Of a stretch of 64,000 bases of DNA, positions 50,548 through 58,073 are shown piece by piece (the first letter of the stretch is position 1; each line of letters begins with the position of its first letter). A program made the position numbers and the translations under genes. The notes beneath the pieces were generated by a model, which saw nothing but the letters and a program-made list of their open reading frames with translations, did not search any database and had not been told where the DNA came from. The stretch comes from Kribbella sp. NBC_00382 (GTDB lineage: Bacteria; Actinomycetota; Actinomycetes; Propionibacteriales; Kribbellaceae): contig NZ_CP107954.1 of NCBI RefSeq assembly GCF_036067295.1, positions 2,542,001 through 2,606,000 of the forward strand, written 5' to 3'.

Positions 50548-50633
50548 ATTTGAGGGGTTATCCCCTCAAATCGTGGGTTGCCCAGCGAGAATCCGAGGGG
50601 GCAACCCACCGTCTCAGGGGTTAACCCCTGAGA
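50548..50633. repeat. three stacked inverted repeats between convergent genes
   Basis: Hairpin A is ATTTGAGGGG/CCCCTCAAAT (50548-50571, 4-nt loop). Hairpin B is GTGGGTTGCCC/GGGCAACCCAC (50573-50583 and 50599-50609, 15-nt loop). Hairpin C (50612-50633) is a perfect 22-nt palindrome, TCTCAGGGGTT and its complement. A and C share the AGGGGTT-x-CCCCT core. They lie between the DUF4446 and PAP2-kinase genes and could act as a bidirectional terminator. Confidence 0.75.
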
Positions 50634-50656
50634 TGTCGCGGGGCGCAGGTGGGTGG

Positions 50657-52249
50657 TCAGCGGCGTTTGGGGACCCGGACGACCAGGGAGCCGGGCTCGA
50701 CCTCTGCGGTCAGTGTCCGGCCAGGGCCGATGCCGTCGCCGTCGAGTTGACGCTGAACGTCGACCGCCGAGGTGATCTCCACCTTGCGCCCGGTGAAGCG
50801 CTCCAGGTACATCTCCGTCCGCTTCGTCCGCGTCATCACCCGCCAGAACACCAGCGGCCACTGGGTCACCCGCCGCGGCGCGATCACCACGACGTCGATC
50901 AGCCCGTCGTCCGGCCGCGCGTCCGGCAGCAGCGGGATGTTCGCCTGCAGCATCCCCACGTTGCCGACCACGACCGTCCGCACCCGGCGCTCCACCGGCT
51001 CTTCGTCGTCCAGCACGATCCGGACCTTCACCGACGGGTGGTTGATGTTCTTCGCCGCCGAGACCAGGTAGGCCGTCCAGCCGATCTGCGCCTTGAGGAT
51101 CGGCGGCGCCCCGGTGATGATCGCCGCGTCCAGCCCGAGCCCGGCCATCACCGCGAAGTGATCCGTATCGAGCCCGTCGCCGGACACCTTGACCAGGTCG
51201 ATCCGCCGGTCCCGCCCGTCCAGGATCCGCTCCAATGCGTCATCCAGATCCAGCGGGATATGCAGATTCCGAGCGAGCAGATTGCCCGTACCGGCCGGAA
51301 TCACACCAACCGGTATGCCCGTACCTGACAACGCCGCGCAAACCACCCGTACCGTCCCGTCGCCGCCGGCGACCAGCACCAGATCCGACTCGTTCTCGAT
51401 CGCCCGCTTGGCCATCGCGTTGCCCGCATCGTCCTCCCGCGTCTCCAGCCACAGCGGGTCGTCGAACCCACGGACCGCCAGCGCCCGAGTCACCTTCCGC
51501 CGGAACGCCACCCCGTCGCCGACCTTGATCGGGTTGACGATGACGGCTGCCCGCGGCGGTATCGACGTACCGTTCCCGTCTTCCGGCGTACGCCGACGCC
51601 GGCGCCGCAACCCGGGCCTGAGCCCGAACCCGATCGACGTCGCCGTCAGGATCGCCAGCCCGAGCGCCCAGCCACCGAGTACGTCGGACACCCACTGCAC
51701 GTTCAGGAACACCCGGTCCATGGACGCGATCCAGACCACCGCGATCGTCGGCAGCGTCACCAGCAGCCGGAACCGGCGTCGCCAGCCGCGCACTGACGGC
51801 AGCACCACCCCGAGCGCCCCCGCCATCACGAAGGCGGCGGTGGCATGCCCGGAGACGTACGACCAGCCGCCGGACTCGACCAGCATCTGAGTCGGGCGCG
51901 GCCGATCGAAGATGTGCTCGGTCGCCTGGACGAGCCCGAGCTCAGCCCCGGCGGAGACGATCAGCCACACGGTCAGCAGCCGGGCGCGGCGGTGCCACAG
52001 GTAGATGGCGACGACCAGGATCACGGCTCGCGAGGTCCACGGCAGGATCACCGCGCCGACCACCTGCCAGACGTCCACCATGTTGTCGTGCGCCGCGCCG
52101 TACGAGAACACCCGCGAGGCGACCGACTCATCCCAGCGCCGCAACGGCGGCCACTCCCCGAAGACCAGCAGGGTCACCACGATGAACGGCAACGCACCCA
52201 GCACAACCGTCAGCGCACGGCCAACGTGAGTCGGTGGATGGTGGTTCAT
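50657..52249 (-). CDS. PAP2-like / diacylglycerol kinase fusion with altered phosphatase residues
   Basis: A 530-residue fusion. Residues 15-205 are a PAP2-type membrane domain with about six helices. Its motifs are EHIFDRPRP (111-119, Glu in place of the usual Lys), SGH (133-135, intact) and DRVFLNVQWVSD (178-189, Gln185 where the nucleophile histidine of motif 3 is expected). Residues 232-530 are a DAGK catalytic domain with GGDGT (295-299) and PAGTGN (318-323). The kinase looks active on a lipid, while the phosphatase part may be dead. It diverges from serS. Confidence 0.85.
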   Translation of the reverse strand: MNHHPPTHVGRALTVVLGALPFIVVTLLVFGEWPPLRRWDESVASRVFSYGAAHDNMVDVWQVVGAVILPWTSRAVILVVAIYLWHRRARLLTVWLIVSAGAELGLVQATEHIFDRPRPTQMLVESGGWSYVSGHATAAFVMAGALGVVLPSVRGWRRRFRLLVTLPTIAVVWIASMDRVFLNVQWVSDVLGGWALGLAILTATSIGFGLRPGLRRRRRRTPEDGNGTSIPPRAAVIVNPIKVGDGVAFRRKVTRALAVRGFDDPLWLETREDDAGNAMAKRAIENESDLVLVAGGDGTVRVVCAALSGTGIPVGVIPAGTGNLLARNLHIPLDLDDALERILDGRDRRIDLVKVSGDGLDTDHFAVMAGLGLDAAIITGAPPILKAQIGWTAYLVSAAKNINHPSVKVRIVLDDEEPVERRVRTVVVGNVGMLQANIPLLPDARPDDGLIDVVVIAPRRVTQWPLVFWRVMTRTKRTEMYLERFTGRKVEITSAVDVQRQLDGDGIGPGRTLTAEVEPGSLVVRVPKRR

Positions 52250-52270
52250 ACCGGCTGATTTCCCCCTTTA

Positions 52271-52432
52271 GAGGCTCGTGAGTGGTGTGGATCGACGCTG
52301 GAGGCGCCCAGGCACGCACCTCGCGGCACCTGAGCAGCATCCACGATGCTCCGCATCGAGGACGCTCCTCACGCACCGCGATGCACGCACCTGGCCACCT
52401 CCATCGTTCGATCCACACCACTCACGAGCCTC
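52271..52432. repeat. 162-nt palindromic element with perfect 25-bp ends
   Basis: The outer arms 52271-52295 and 52408-52432 are perfect complements (left begins GAGGCTCGTGAGTGG). Inside, 40 of 54 arm positions still pair, with the centre at GATGC-TCC-GCATC (52345-52357). The whole element is close to one long hairpin. It lies alone in the 257-nt gap between the divergent PAP2-kinase gene and serS. I see no flanking target-site duplication. Confidence 0.85.
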
Positions 52433-52494
52433 GATGACGTACTGGTGCCAGCTCATCATCCCGAATAGACTTCGCCGCCGCTGACACGCCCCGA

Positions 52495-52500
52495 TACCCT
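52495..52500 (+). promoter_or_regulatory. leaderless-type -10 element, serS
   Basis: TACCCT lies 6 nt before the GTG at 52507 and there is no SD. The palindrome therefore ends 62 nt upstream of this -10 and would not be in the serS mRNA. Confidence 0.5.
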
Positions 52501-52506
52501 GCACCT

Positions 52507-53781
52507 GTGATCGATGCCAAATTGCTCCGTGAGAACCCCGATGTCGTCCGCGCGTCCCTGACCAAGCGTGGCGAGAGTACCGACCTGGTCGACCAGGTCC
52601 TGGCGGCCGACGGTGATCGTCGATCGTCCATCGCGGCGTTCGAGTCGTTGCGCTCGGAGCAGAAAGGCCTCGGCAAGCAGGTCGCGCAGGCCAAGGGCGA
52701 CGAGCGCACCGCGCTGCTCGAGCGCACCAAGGCGCTCGCCGCCGAGGTGAAGGCCAATGAGGCCGCCGCAGCCGAGGCCGAGACGCGTTTCGACGAGTTG
52801 GCCGGCAAGCTGCCGAACCTGGTCTCCGACGAGGCCCCGGTCGGCGGCGAGAAGGACTTCACCGTCGTCGAGGAGATCGGCAAGCCGCGCGACTTCGCCG
52901 CCGAGGGCTTCGATCCGAAGGACCACCTCGAGCTGGGCGAGCTGCTCGGCGCGATCGACATGGAGCGCGGCGCGAAGGTGTCCGGCGCCCGGTTCTACTT
53001 CCTCAAGGGCGTCGGCGCGCTGCTCCAGCTCGGCATGCTCCAGCTGGCCATCGCCCAGGCGGTGGAGAACGGCTTCACCCCGATGATCACCCCGTCCCTG
53101 GTCAAGCCCGAGATCATGGGCGGCACCGGCTACCTGAACGCCCACGACGACGTCTACCGGCTGGAAGAGCCCGAGCTCTACCTCGTCGGTACGTCCGAAG
53201 TCCCGCTCGCCGGGTACCACATGGACGAGATCCTCGACGTCTCCGCCGGCCCGATCCGGTACGCCGGCTGGTCGTCGTGCTACCGCCGGGAGGCGGGTTC
53301 TTACGGGAAGGACACCCGCGGGATCATCCGTGTCCACCAGTTCGACAAGGTCGAGATGTTCTCCTACTGCAGCCTCGAAGACGCCGCCGCGGAGCACCAG
53401 CGGCTGCTCGGCTGGGAGAAGGAGATGCTGGACAAGATGGAGCTGGCTTACCGGGTGATCGACACCGCGACGGGTGACCTGGGCGCTTCGGCGTACCGGA
53501 AGTTCGACTGCGAGGCCTGGGTGCCGACCCAGGGCGCGTACCGCGAGCTCACCTCCACCTCGAACTGCACCGACTTCCAGGCCCGCCGGCTGAACATCCG
53601 GCACCGCGACGCCGACGGACGTCCGCGTCCGGTGGCGACGCTGAACGGCACCCTGGCCACCACCCGCTGGCTGGTCGCGATCCTCGAGACGCACCAGCAG
53701 GCGGACGGCTCGGTCCGGGTCCCAGCCGCGCTCCGCCCGTACGTCGGTGGTCGCGAGGTCCTCGAACCGGTGGGCAAATGA
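52507..53781 (+). CDS. serS: serine--tRNA ligase
   Basis: A 424-residue class II synthetase that charges tRNA-Ser. Residues 1-110 are the coiled-coil tRNA-binding arm ([16 protein letters not shown]...[15 protein letters not shown]). Motif 2 is [27 protein letters not shown] (about 259-285). Motif 3 is [20 protein letters not shown] (about 379-398). The start is GTG with a leaderless -10. It overlaps a HAD phosphatase gene by 4 nt (ATGA), an arrangement common in actinobacteria. It is essential in all known bacteria. Confidence 0.97.
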   Translation: MIDAKLLRENPDVVRASLTKRGESTDLVDQVLAADGDRRSSIAAFESLRSEQKGLGKQVAQAKGDERTALLERTKALAAEVKANEAAAAEAETRFDELAGKLPNLVSDEAPVGGEKDFTVVEEIGKPRDFAAEGFDPKDHLELGELLGAIDMERGAKVSGARFYFLKGVGALLQLGMLQLAIAQAVENGFTPMITPSLVKPEIMGGTGYLNAHDDVYRLEEPELYLVGTSEVPLAGYHMDEILDVSAGPIRYAGWSSCYRREAGSYGKDTRGIIRVHQFDKVEMFSYCSLEDAAAEHQRLLGWEKEMLDKMELAYRVIDTATGDLGASAYRKFDCEAWVPTQGAYRELTSTSNCTDFQARRLNIRHRDADGRPRPVATLNGTLATTRWLVAILETHQQADGSVRVPAALRPYVGGREVLEPVGK

Positions 53782-54575
53782 CGGACGGCTGGCGGCCGAA
53801 GGCCGTTGCCCTCGACATCGACGGCACGCTGATCGATCACGACGAGCGGCTCTCGCCCGCCGTGATCGACGCAGTGCAGCGGGCCGCTGCCGAGGTGCCG
53901 ATCATCCTGGCCACCGGACGCTCCTGGCAGAGCACCCGGCCGGTGGCGGAGCTGCTCGGCCTGCCACCAGGTTTTGTTGTCTGTAGCAACGGTGCGCGGA
54001 CGTTGCGGCAACCGTCCGGCGAGGTGGTGGACGAGCGGACCTTTGATCCGACGATGGTGATCGCCTCGGTCCGCGAGCACGCTCCGAACGCCCGGATGGC
54101 GGTGGAGGAGGACGACAACACCGGCTACCGGGTGACCGCGCCGTTCCCGCCGGGGGATCTGGGCTCCGACGGCGTGGCGATCAGGGTCGTCTCCGACGCC
54201 GAGCTGGCGCCCGGACACGTGACCCGGTTGATCATCCGGGACCCCGAGGCATCCGAGGCCGACTTCATCGAGCTGGCCGAGCGTCTCGGCCTGCACGGAG
54301 TCAGTTACGCGGTCGGCTGGACCGCCTGGCTCGACATCGCGCCGGAGGGTGTCGACAAGAGCACCGGGCTGAAGGTCGCGCTGGCGCAGTACGGGCTGGA
54401 AGCCGAGGATCTGCTCGCGCTGGGCGATGGCCGCAACGACATCGAGATGCTCGTCTACGCCGGCCTCGGGATCGCTATGGGCTCGGCGCCCGACGAGGTC
54501 AAAGCGAAAGCGGACGAAGTCACCAAATCGGTCAGCGACGACGGTGTCGCCGCAGTGCTCAACCGATATTTCTGA
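53778..54575 (+). CDS. Cof-type HAD hydrolase
   Basis: A 265-residue HAD phosphatase of the Cof subfamily. Motif I is LDIDGTLID with both aspartates (about 11-19), motif [11 protein letters not shown], motif III lysine in [11 protein letters not shown], and motif [17 protein letters not shown]2B-type cap lies between motifs II and III. It should dephosphorylate a sugar phosphate or flavin-like metabolite. It starts in the serS stop codon and is followed by a strong terminator. Confidence 0.9.
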   Translation: MTDGWRPKAVALDIDGTLIDHDERLSPAVIDAVQRAAAEVPIILATGRSWQSTRPVAELLGLPPGFVVCSNGARTLRQPSGEVVDERTFDPTMVIASVREHAPNARMAVEEDDNTGYRVTAPFPPGDLGSDGVAIRVVSDAELAPGHVTRLIIRDPEASEADFIELAERLGLHGVSYAVGWTAWLDIAPEGVDKSTGLKVALAQYGLEAEDLLALGDGRNDIEMLVYAGLGIAMGSAPDEVKAKADEVTKSVSDDGVAAVLNRYF

Positions 54576-54655
54576 AGCTCAGCTGAGAGAACTGTTCGAC
54601 CACAATGCAATAGCCTCCGGAGATAGTTTCACCCGGCAACCAAACTGTGCAACCA

Positions 54656-54697
54656 AAAAGGTCATGGCCCCTGCTGTAGCAAGGGCCATGACCTTTT
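54656..54697 (+). terminator. terminator of the serS-HAD operon
   Basis: A 15-bp perfect stem (AAAAGGTCATGGCCC / GGGCCATGACCTTTT) with a 12-nt loop, ending in TTTT. It resembles a classic factor-independent terminator and can serve the convergent WhiB gene too. Confidence 0.88.
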
Positions 54698-54738
54698 GAT
54701 GACTGACTGATAGTCCGCTGGCGGGCCGAGTATCAGGG

Positions 54739-55380
54739 TCAGGCGACGCGGGTACTGCCGGGACGAGGTGACTGGCAAGGCCGGTCCACCACGGCGTCGA
54801 ACGCGTCCAGGACGGCGCTCAGCTCCGGGCGGGCGCGCGGGGCCTTGGTCGCCGGGCTCTGTCCCCGGCGGGCCCTACGCAGGTGGCGCTTGACGGTGGA
54901 CAGCGAGCAACCCAGTCGCATGGCCAGGGATTCCAGGCTGTCGTTGGGGTACTGCGTCCGCAGGCGCAGGACCTCTTCGTGGCTGACGGGCCGGCGCGTG
55001 CCCCGCGCTCCGGCCAGCTGGTCGAAGTCGTCTGCCTGGACCTCCACGTCCAGCAGGTTCCGCATCGAGCGGCGCTGCGCGGCGGTGGTGCCGGCGACGA
55101 AGCCGCTGACATCGTGCTGGGCGACGGCGCTGAACAGGCAGTCGGTGAACAACGGGCAGGACGCGCAGACGGTCTTGGCCTCACGGACCAACTGGTCGTA
55201 GCGTTCCCGGGTCCGCCGGGTTGCCGAGGCGGGTGGCGGCTCTTCCATCAGGCGGTGCTGGAAGATGTCCGTGCGTGCGGTGCAGCCGGTCATCGCCCCT
55301 TCCACGATGGAAGATGTGTCGACAGCCGCACGAGAGCCGCTGCTCCCTTGCCCCGCTATCTTGGCGCTGTTGACGATCAT
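54739..55380 (-). CDS. WhiB-type iron-sulfur regulator with C-terminal helix-turn-helix
   Basis: A 213-residue protein. Four cysteines (33, 72, 75 and 81 from this start) form the C-x38-CxxC-x5-C pattern that holds a WhiB 4Fe-4S cluster, followed by DVSGFVAGTTAAQRR in place of the usual G-V-W-G-G turn. Residues 130-165 are an HTH unit (SLESLAMRLGCSLSTVKRHLRRARR), which classic WhiB proteins lack. I use the second ATG (55380) because GGGGAG lies 5 nt upstream. It is probably a redox- or stress-responsive transcription factor binding sigma or DNA. Confidence 0.8.
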   Translation of the reverse strand: MIVNSAKIAGQGSSGSRAAVDTSSIVEGAMTGCTARTDIFQHRLMEEPPPASATRRTRERYDQLVREAKTVCASCPLFTDCLFSAVAQHDVSGFVAGTTAAQRRSMRNLLDVEVQADDFDQLAGARGTRRPVSHEEVLRLRTQYPNDSLESLAMRLGCSLSTVKRHLRRARRGQSPATKAPRARPELSAVLDAFDAVVDRPCQSPRPGSTRVA

Positions 55381-55846
55381 CATGGCTCCCCAAGTTCCAG
55401 GGCCCGGGTGAACGAACGATGAATGACGCTCGAACTCCCGAACCCACTAGCTGATGGACCGATCTGTTGCCGACCCACCCTGTCGTCCCGGCGCGGGACG
55501 CACCGATCCATAACTGTTGACGCTGTGGCCGCGGATTTGGTTGCACCCAATTCCACATCGATATGGCGATAAGTGTTTGCAGGGTTGGGGCCGCACCGGA
55601 CCGTGATCCGGAACAGGTCTAGGACGCGGTTGAAACGCCCCCGGTTCCCCGCTCGCCACCGCATGAAATCATGCAGAAACCCTGCTGTGCATGGGAACTG
55701 GCTGCCTTTGCAGCTTCCTGCCGTAACGGTCTGATGACGTTGTTCAACGGTCAATCAGATTGCAGGTTTAGCCAGGTCCAAACGGTTGCGCCCGGGTCTC
55801 TCGAAGAGGTATAGGCGACTCGGTCGCAAGAAGTTACGGTGGTCCG
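55381..55846. other. 466-nt intergenic region between divergent WhiB and HAD genes
   Basis: No coding sequence is convincing here. Apparent frames lack ribosome sites and family resemblance. The part nearest the HAD gene is A/T-richer and has two AACGGTC copies (near 55725 and 55748). Long untranslated leaders are usual for whiB genes, so part of this is probably the whiB 5' UTR and promoter. I could not place a promoter with confidence, except the HAD -10. Confidence 0.5.
55835..55840 (+). promoter_or_regulatory. leaderless-type -10 element, second HAD gene
   Basis: TACGGT lies 6 nt before the GTG at 55847, with no SD. Confidence 0.5.
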
Positions 55847-56662
55847 GTGCCGATCCCCGCAGCAGTCCGCCCGCCCCGTCTGGTCGCGACCGATCTTGAC
55901 GGAACCTTAGTACACAGTGATCGTTCGATCTCGCCACGGACCAAGAAGGCGGTGCTCGCGGTGCAGGAAGCCGGCGCCCAGTTCGTCATGGTCACCGCCC
56001 GGCCGCCACGCTGGCTGCACGACCTCGCCGACCTGGTCGGCGCGCACGGCGTCGCGATCGTTGCCAACGGCGCCATTCTGTACGACGTCGTTGGCCGTAA
56101 GGCGATCCGGACCGCGCTGATCGATCCGGCGGTCGCCCTGGAGGTCGCGCTCGCCATCCGGGCCGAGCTGCCGGACGTCGAGTTCGCGATCGAGCGGACC
56201 GATCGTTACGGACAGGAACCGCACTATCTCAATCGGTGGCCGAAACCCGAGGACACGTTGATCGCGCAGCTCGACGAGTTGCTGTCCGAGCCGGCCGCGA
56301 AGCTGCTGGTTCGCCATCCCAGTTGGCATTCCGACGACCTGCTGGCCACCATCGGTCCACTGGTCGGCACGCGGGTGACGGCCAGCCACAGTGGCGGGAC
56401 CAACCTGGTGGAGATCTCGGCGAGCGGAGTCTCGAAGGCGGCGATGCTCGCCGAATTCGCTGCCGGGCTTGGGATCTCGGCCGATCAGTCGATCGCGTTC
56501 GGCGACTCGCTGAACGATCTGCCGATGCTCGCCTGGGCCGGGACGTCGTACGGGATGGCCAACGCGCACGCCGACGTCCTGGCGATGGTCGACGTCGTCT
56601 GCCCCACAAACGACGAGGACGGTGTCGCCACCGTCCTCGAAGAAATCTTCAACCTCTCATGA
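55847..56662 (+). CDS. Cof-type HAD hydrolase (second copy)
   Basis: A 271-residue paralogue of the protein encoded at 53778. Motif I is ATDLDGTLVHSD, motif II FVMVTARPPRWL, motif III SKAAMLAEFA and motif IV AFGDSLNDLPMLAWAG. All catalytic aspartates and the lysine are present. Sequence in the cap differs strongly from the first copy, so the substrates probably differ. It starts at GTG with a leaderless -10. Its stop is 1 nt from the end of the convergent Bpa gene. Confidence 0.9.
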   Translation: MPIPAAVRPPRLVATDLDGTLVHSDRSISPRTKKAVLAVQEAGAQFVMVTARPPRWLHDLADLVGAHGVAIVANGAILYDVVGRKAIRTALIDPAVALEVALAIRAELPDVEFAIERTDRYGQEPHYLNRWPKPEDTLIAQLDELLSEPAAKLLVRHPSWHSDDLLATIGPLVGTRVTASHSGGTNLVEISASGVSKAAMLAEFAAGLGISADQSIAFGDSLNDLPMLAWAGTSYGMANAHADVLAMVDVVCPTNDEDGVATVLEEIFNLS

Positions 56663-56663
56663 A

Positions 56664-57284
56664 CTACAGGTACATGCCCCCACTGCCCGGTCCGTCGGTC
56701 GTACCGGGCTGAGGCGGGCCGGGGAAGGGCGAACCGTCCTCGGGGCCCTGCATCTGCTGGCCGCCGGGGAGGGCGCGGCGCATCTGCTCCAGTTGCTGGC
56801 GGGCCGCCATCTGCTGGGCGAACAACGCGGTCTGGATGCCGTGGAACAAACCCTCCAGCCATCCCACCAGCTGGGCCTGCGCGATCCGCAACTCCGCCTC
56901 GGTGGGCGTGCTGTCCTCGGTGAAGTCGAGGCTCAGCCGTTCGAGCTCCTCGACCAGCTCCGGCGCCAGGCCGCTCTCGAGCTCCTTGATCGACGCTTCG
57001 TGGATCGCCCGCAGCTGCTGCCGGGAGGCCTCGTCGAGCGGTGCCGCCTTCACCTCGTCGAGCAGCTGCCGGATCATGTTCGCGACCCGCATCACCTTGG
57101 CCGGCTGCTCGACCAGCTCGGTCACCGAGCGCGGCTCGTCGCTGTGCTCGTCCGTCCGCTCGCGCGGCGGGCCTTCGACAGCCATGCCGTCCGGACCGAC
57201 GATCAGGATCTTGCCGTCCTCGGTCTGGGCGCCGGTCATCTGTACTTCCCGCTCGCCCTGGTTCTCGCCGCTGCTCTCGCTCAT
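56664..57284 (-). CDS. bpa: bacterial proteasome activator Bpa
   Basis: A 206-residue protein of the DUF2587 family. The four-helix core has VTELVEQPAKVMRVANMIRQLLDEVKAAPLDEASRQQL and AQAQLVGWLEGLFHGIQTALFAQQMAARQQL. The C-terminus ends G-G-M-Y-L, matching the GxYL tail by which Bpa docks on and opens the 20S proteasome without ATP. The proteasome genes themselves are not in this window. TAGGAT lies 6 nt before the ATG, so it is probably leaderless. Confidence 0.93.
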   Translation of the reverse strand: MSESSGENQGEREVQMTGAQTEDGKILIVGPDGMAVEGPPRERTDEHSDEPRSVTELVEQPAKVMRVANMIRQLLDEVKAAPLDEASRQQLRAIHEASIKELESGLAPELVEELERLSLDFTEDSTPTEAELRIAQAQLVGWLEGLFHGIQTALFAQQMAARQQLEQMRRALPGGQQMQGPEDGSPFPGPPQPGTTDGPGSGGMYL

Positions 57285-57290
57285 ACGCCC

Positions 57291-57296
57291 ATCCTA
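57291..57296 (-). promoter_or_regulatory. leaderless-type -10 element, bpa
   Basis: TAGGAT on the minus strand lies 6 nt before the ATG at 57284. Confidence 0.5.
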
Positions 57297-57316
57297 GGTG
57301 CGTGGGTTCCAACGCT

Positions 57317-57847
57317 TCAGGAGGCCTTCGAGCGATGCCTGCGCACCGCGTCACGGTTCGCACACGCAGGGCTGCAATAGCGCTGACGCCCGCCTCGCGA
57401 CAGATCGGCGTACACGTTCTCGCAGCCGTCCGCCGCGCAACGGCCGAGCCGGGACATCCCGCGGCCGGCCAGGTGCAGCGCAGTACCGGTGCTGATCAGT
57501 GTCGCGACCAGTCGCCCGACCGGTACGCCGTCAGGGCGGTAATGCATGTGCCAGCCATCGCCGGCGTGGTTGGTCAGCCGCGGATGCTCCGTGTACTTCG
57601 CCAGCATCGCGTTCATCAACCGAACCCGGCTGTCCTCATCAGGCGCGTCGACGACCTCCAGCCATTCGTCCAACGCGACCCGTACCGCGGCAAGGTCGGC
57701 GGACGTCACACGTCTGGCTCTCACCAGCCGGCTCTCGACGCCGCTCTCCTCGCATCGTTCGGCCAGCTCGACAGCCGTGGAAGCGGGGTTGGTCACCAGA
57801 TTGACGGCCAGCAGGACCGCGTCCGCGCCGTAAGGGTTGAGATGCAC
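57317..57847 (-). CDS. CGNR zinc-finger (ABATE-domain) regulator
   Basis: A 176-residue protein. The ABATE domain starts at LNPYGADAVLLAVNLVTNP. The C-terminal zinc finger reads GRCAADGCENVYADLSRGGRQRYCSPACANRDAVRRHR, with four cysteines and the CGNR-like C-A-N-R. Such proteins are putative stress transcription regulators in actinobacteria. I start at GTG 57847 because the ABATE domain begins right there; a longer frame up to 57883 is possible. It diverges from a small CxC protein gene only 25 nt away. Confidence 0.82.
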   Translation of the reverse strand: MHLNPYGADAVLLAVNLVTNPASTAVELAERCEESGVESRLVRARRVTSADLAAVRVALDEWLEVVDAPDEDSRVRLMNAMLAKYTEHPRLTNHAGDGWHMHYRPDGVPVGRLVATLISTGTALHLAGRGMSRLGRCAADGCENVYADLSRGGRQRYCSPACANRDAVRRHRSKAS

Positions 57848-57872
57848 AATGCCATTACAGCACGATGGACCC

Positions 57873-58073
57873 ATGACCACCACAGATGAAGCTCACCGGC
57901 ACCGCTGGCACGTCGAGTCCTCACATCCCGTCAGCGAGGGATTGCTCAGCTACCAACGCTGCGCGTGCGGCCAGTGGCGTGTCACCAGTACGCCGCTGCA
58001 CCCGGTCGCCCATCCCGATCTGGCCAGGGTAGGTGCTCAGGGCAACGAGTTGCAGCGGCGTACGGCGTACTAG
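57873..58073 (+). CDS. 66-residue protein with a CxC motif
   Basis: A small soluble protein: HRHRWHVESSHPVSEGLLSY is followed by QRCACGQWRV, where the two cysteines and nearby histidines could bind zinc. The pattern of a Trp/His head, a Cys-x-Cys-Gly centre and a short tail is seen in unnamed actinobacterial proteins. It is divergent from the CGNR gene, and its TAG shares CTAG with the stop of the ABC permease gene. Function is unknown. Confidence 0.6.
   Translation: MTTTDEAHRHRWHVESSHPVSEGLLSYQRCACGQWRVTSTPLHPVAHPDLARVGAQGNELQRRTAY

Noticed and set aside
52278-52484. A 68-codon frame inside the palindrome before serS
   Set aside because: It is made of palindromic sequence and would be produced by any such repeat; no SD or homology.
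52250-52506. A T-box or other tRNA-sensing leader for serS
   Set aside because: No T-box motif is visible, and the likely leaderless serS promoter at 52495 would start the mRNA after the palindrome.
55380-55754. A 124-codon minus-strand frame upstream of the WhiB gene
   Set aside because: It has no ribosome site and no family resemblance, and it lies in the expected whiB leader and promoter region.
53778-56662. The two HAD genes as a recent tandem duplication
   Set aside because: Their caps and motif surroundings differ strongly and a WhiB gene lies between them, so they are older paralogues at most.
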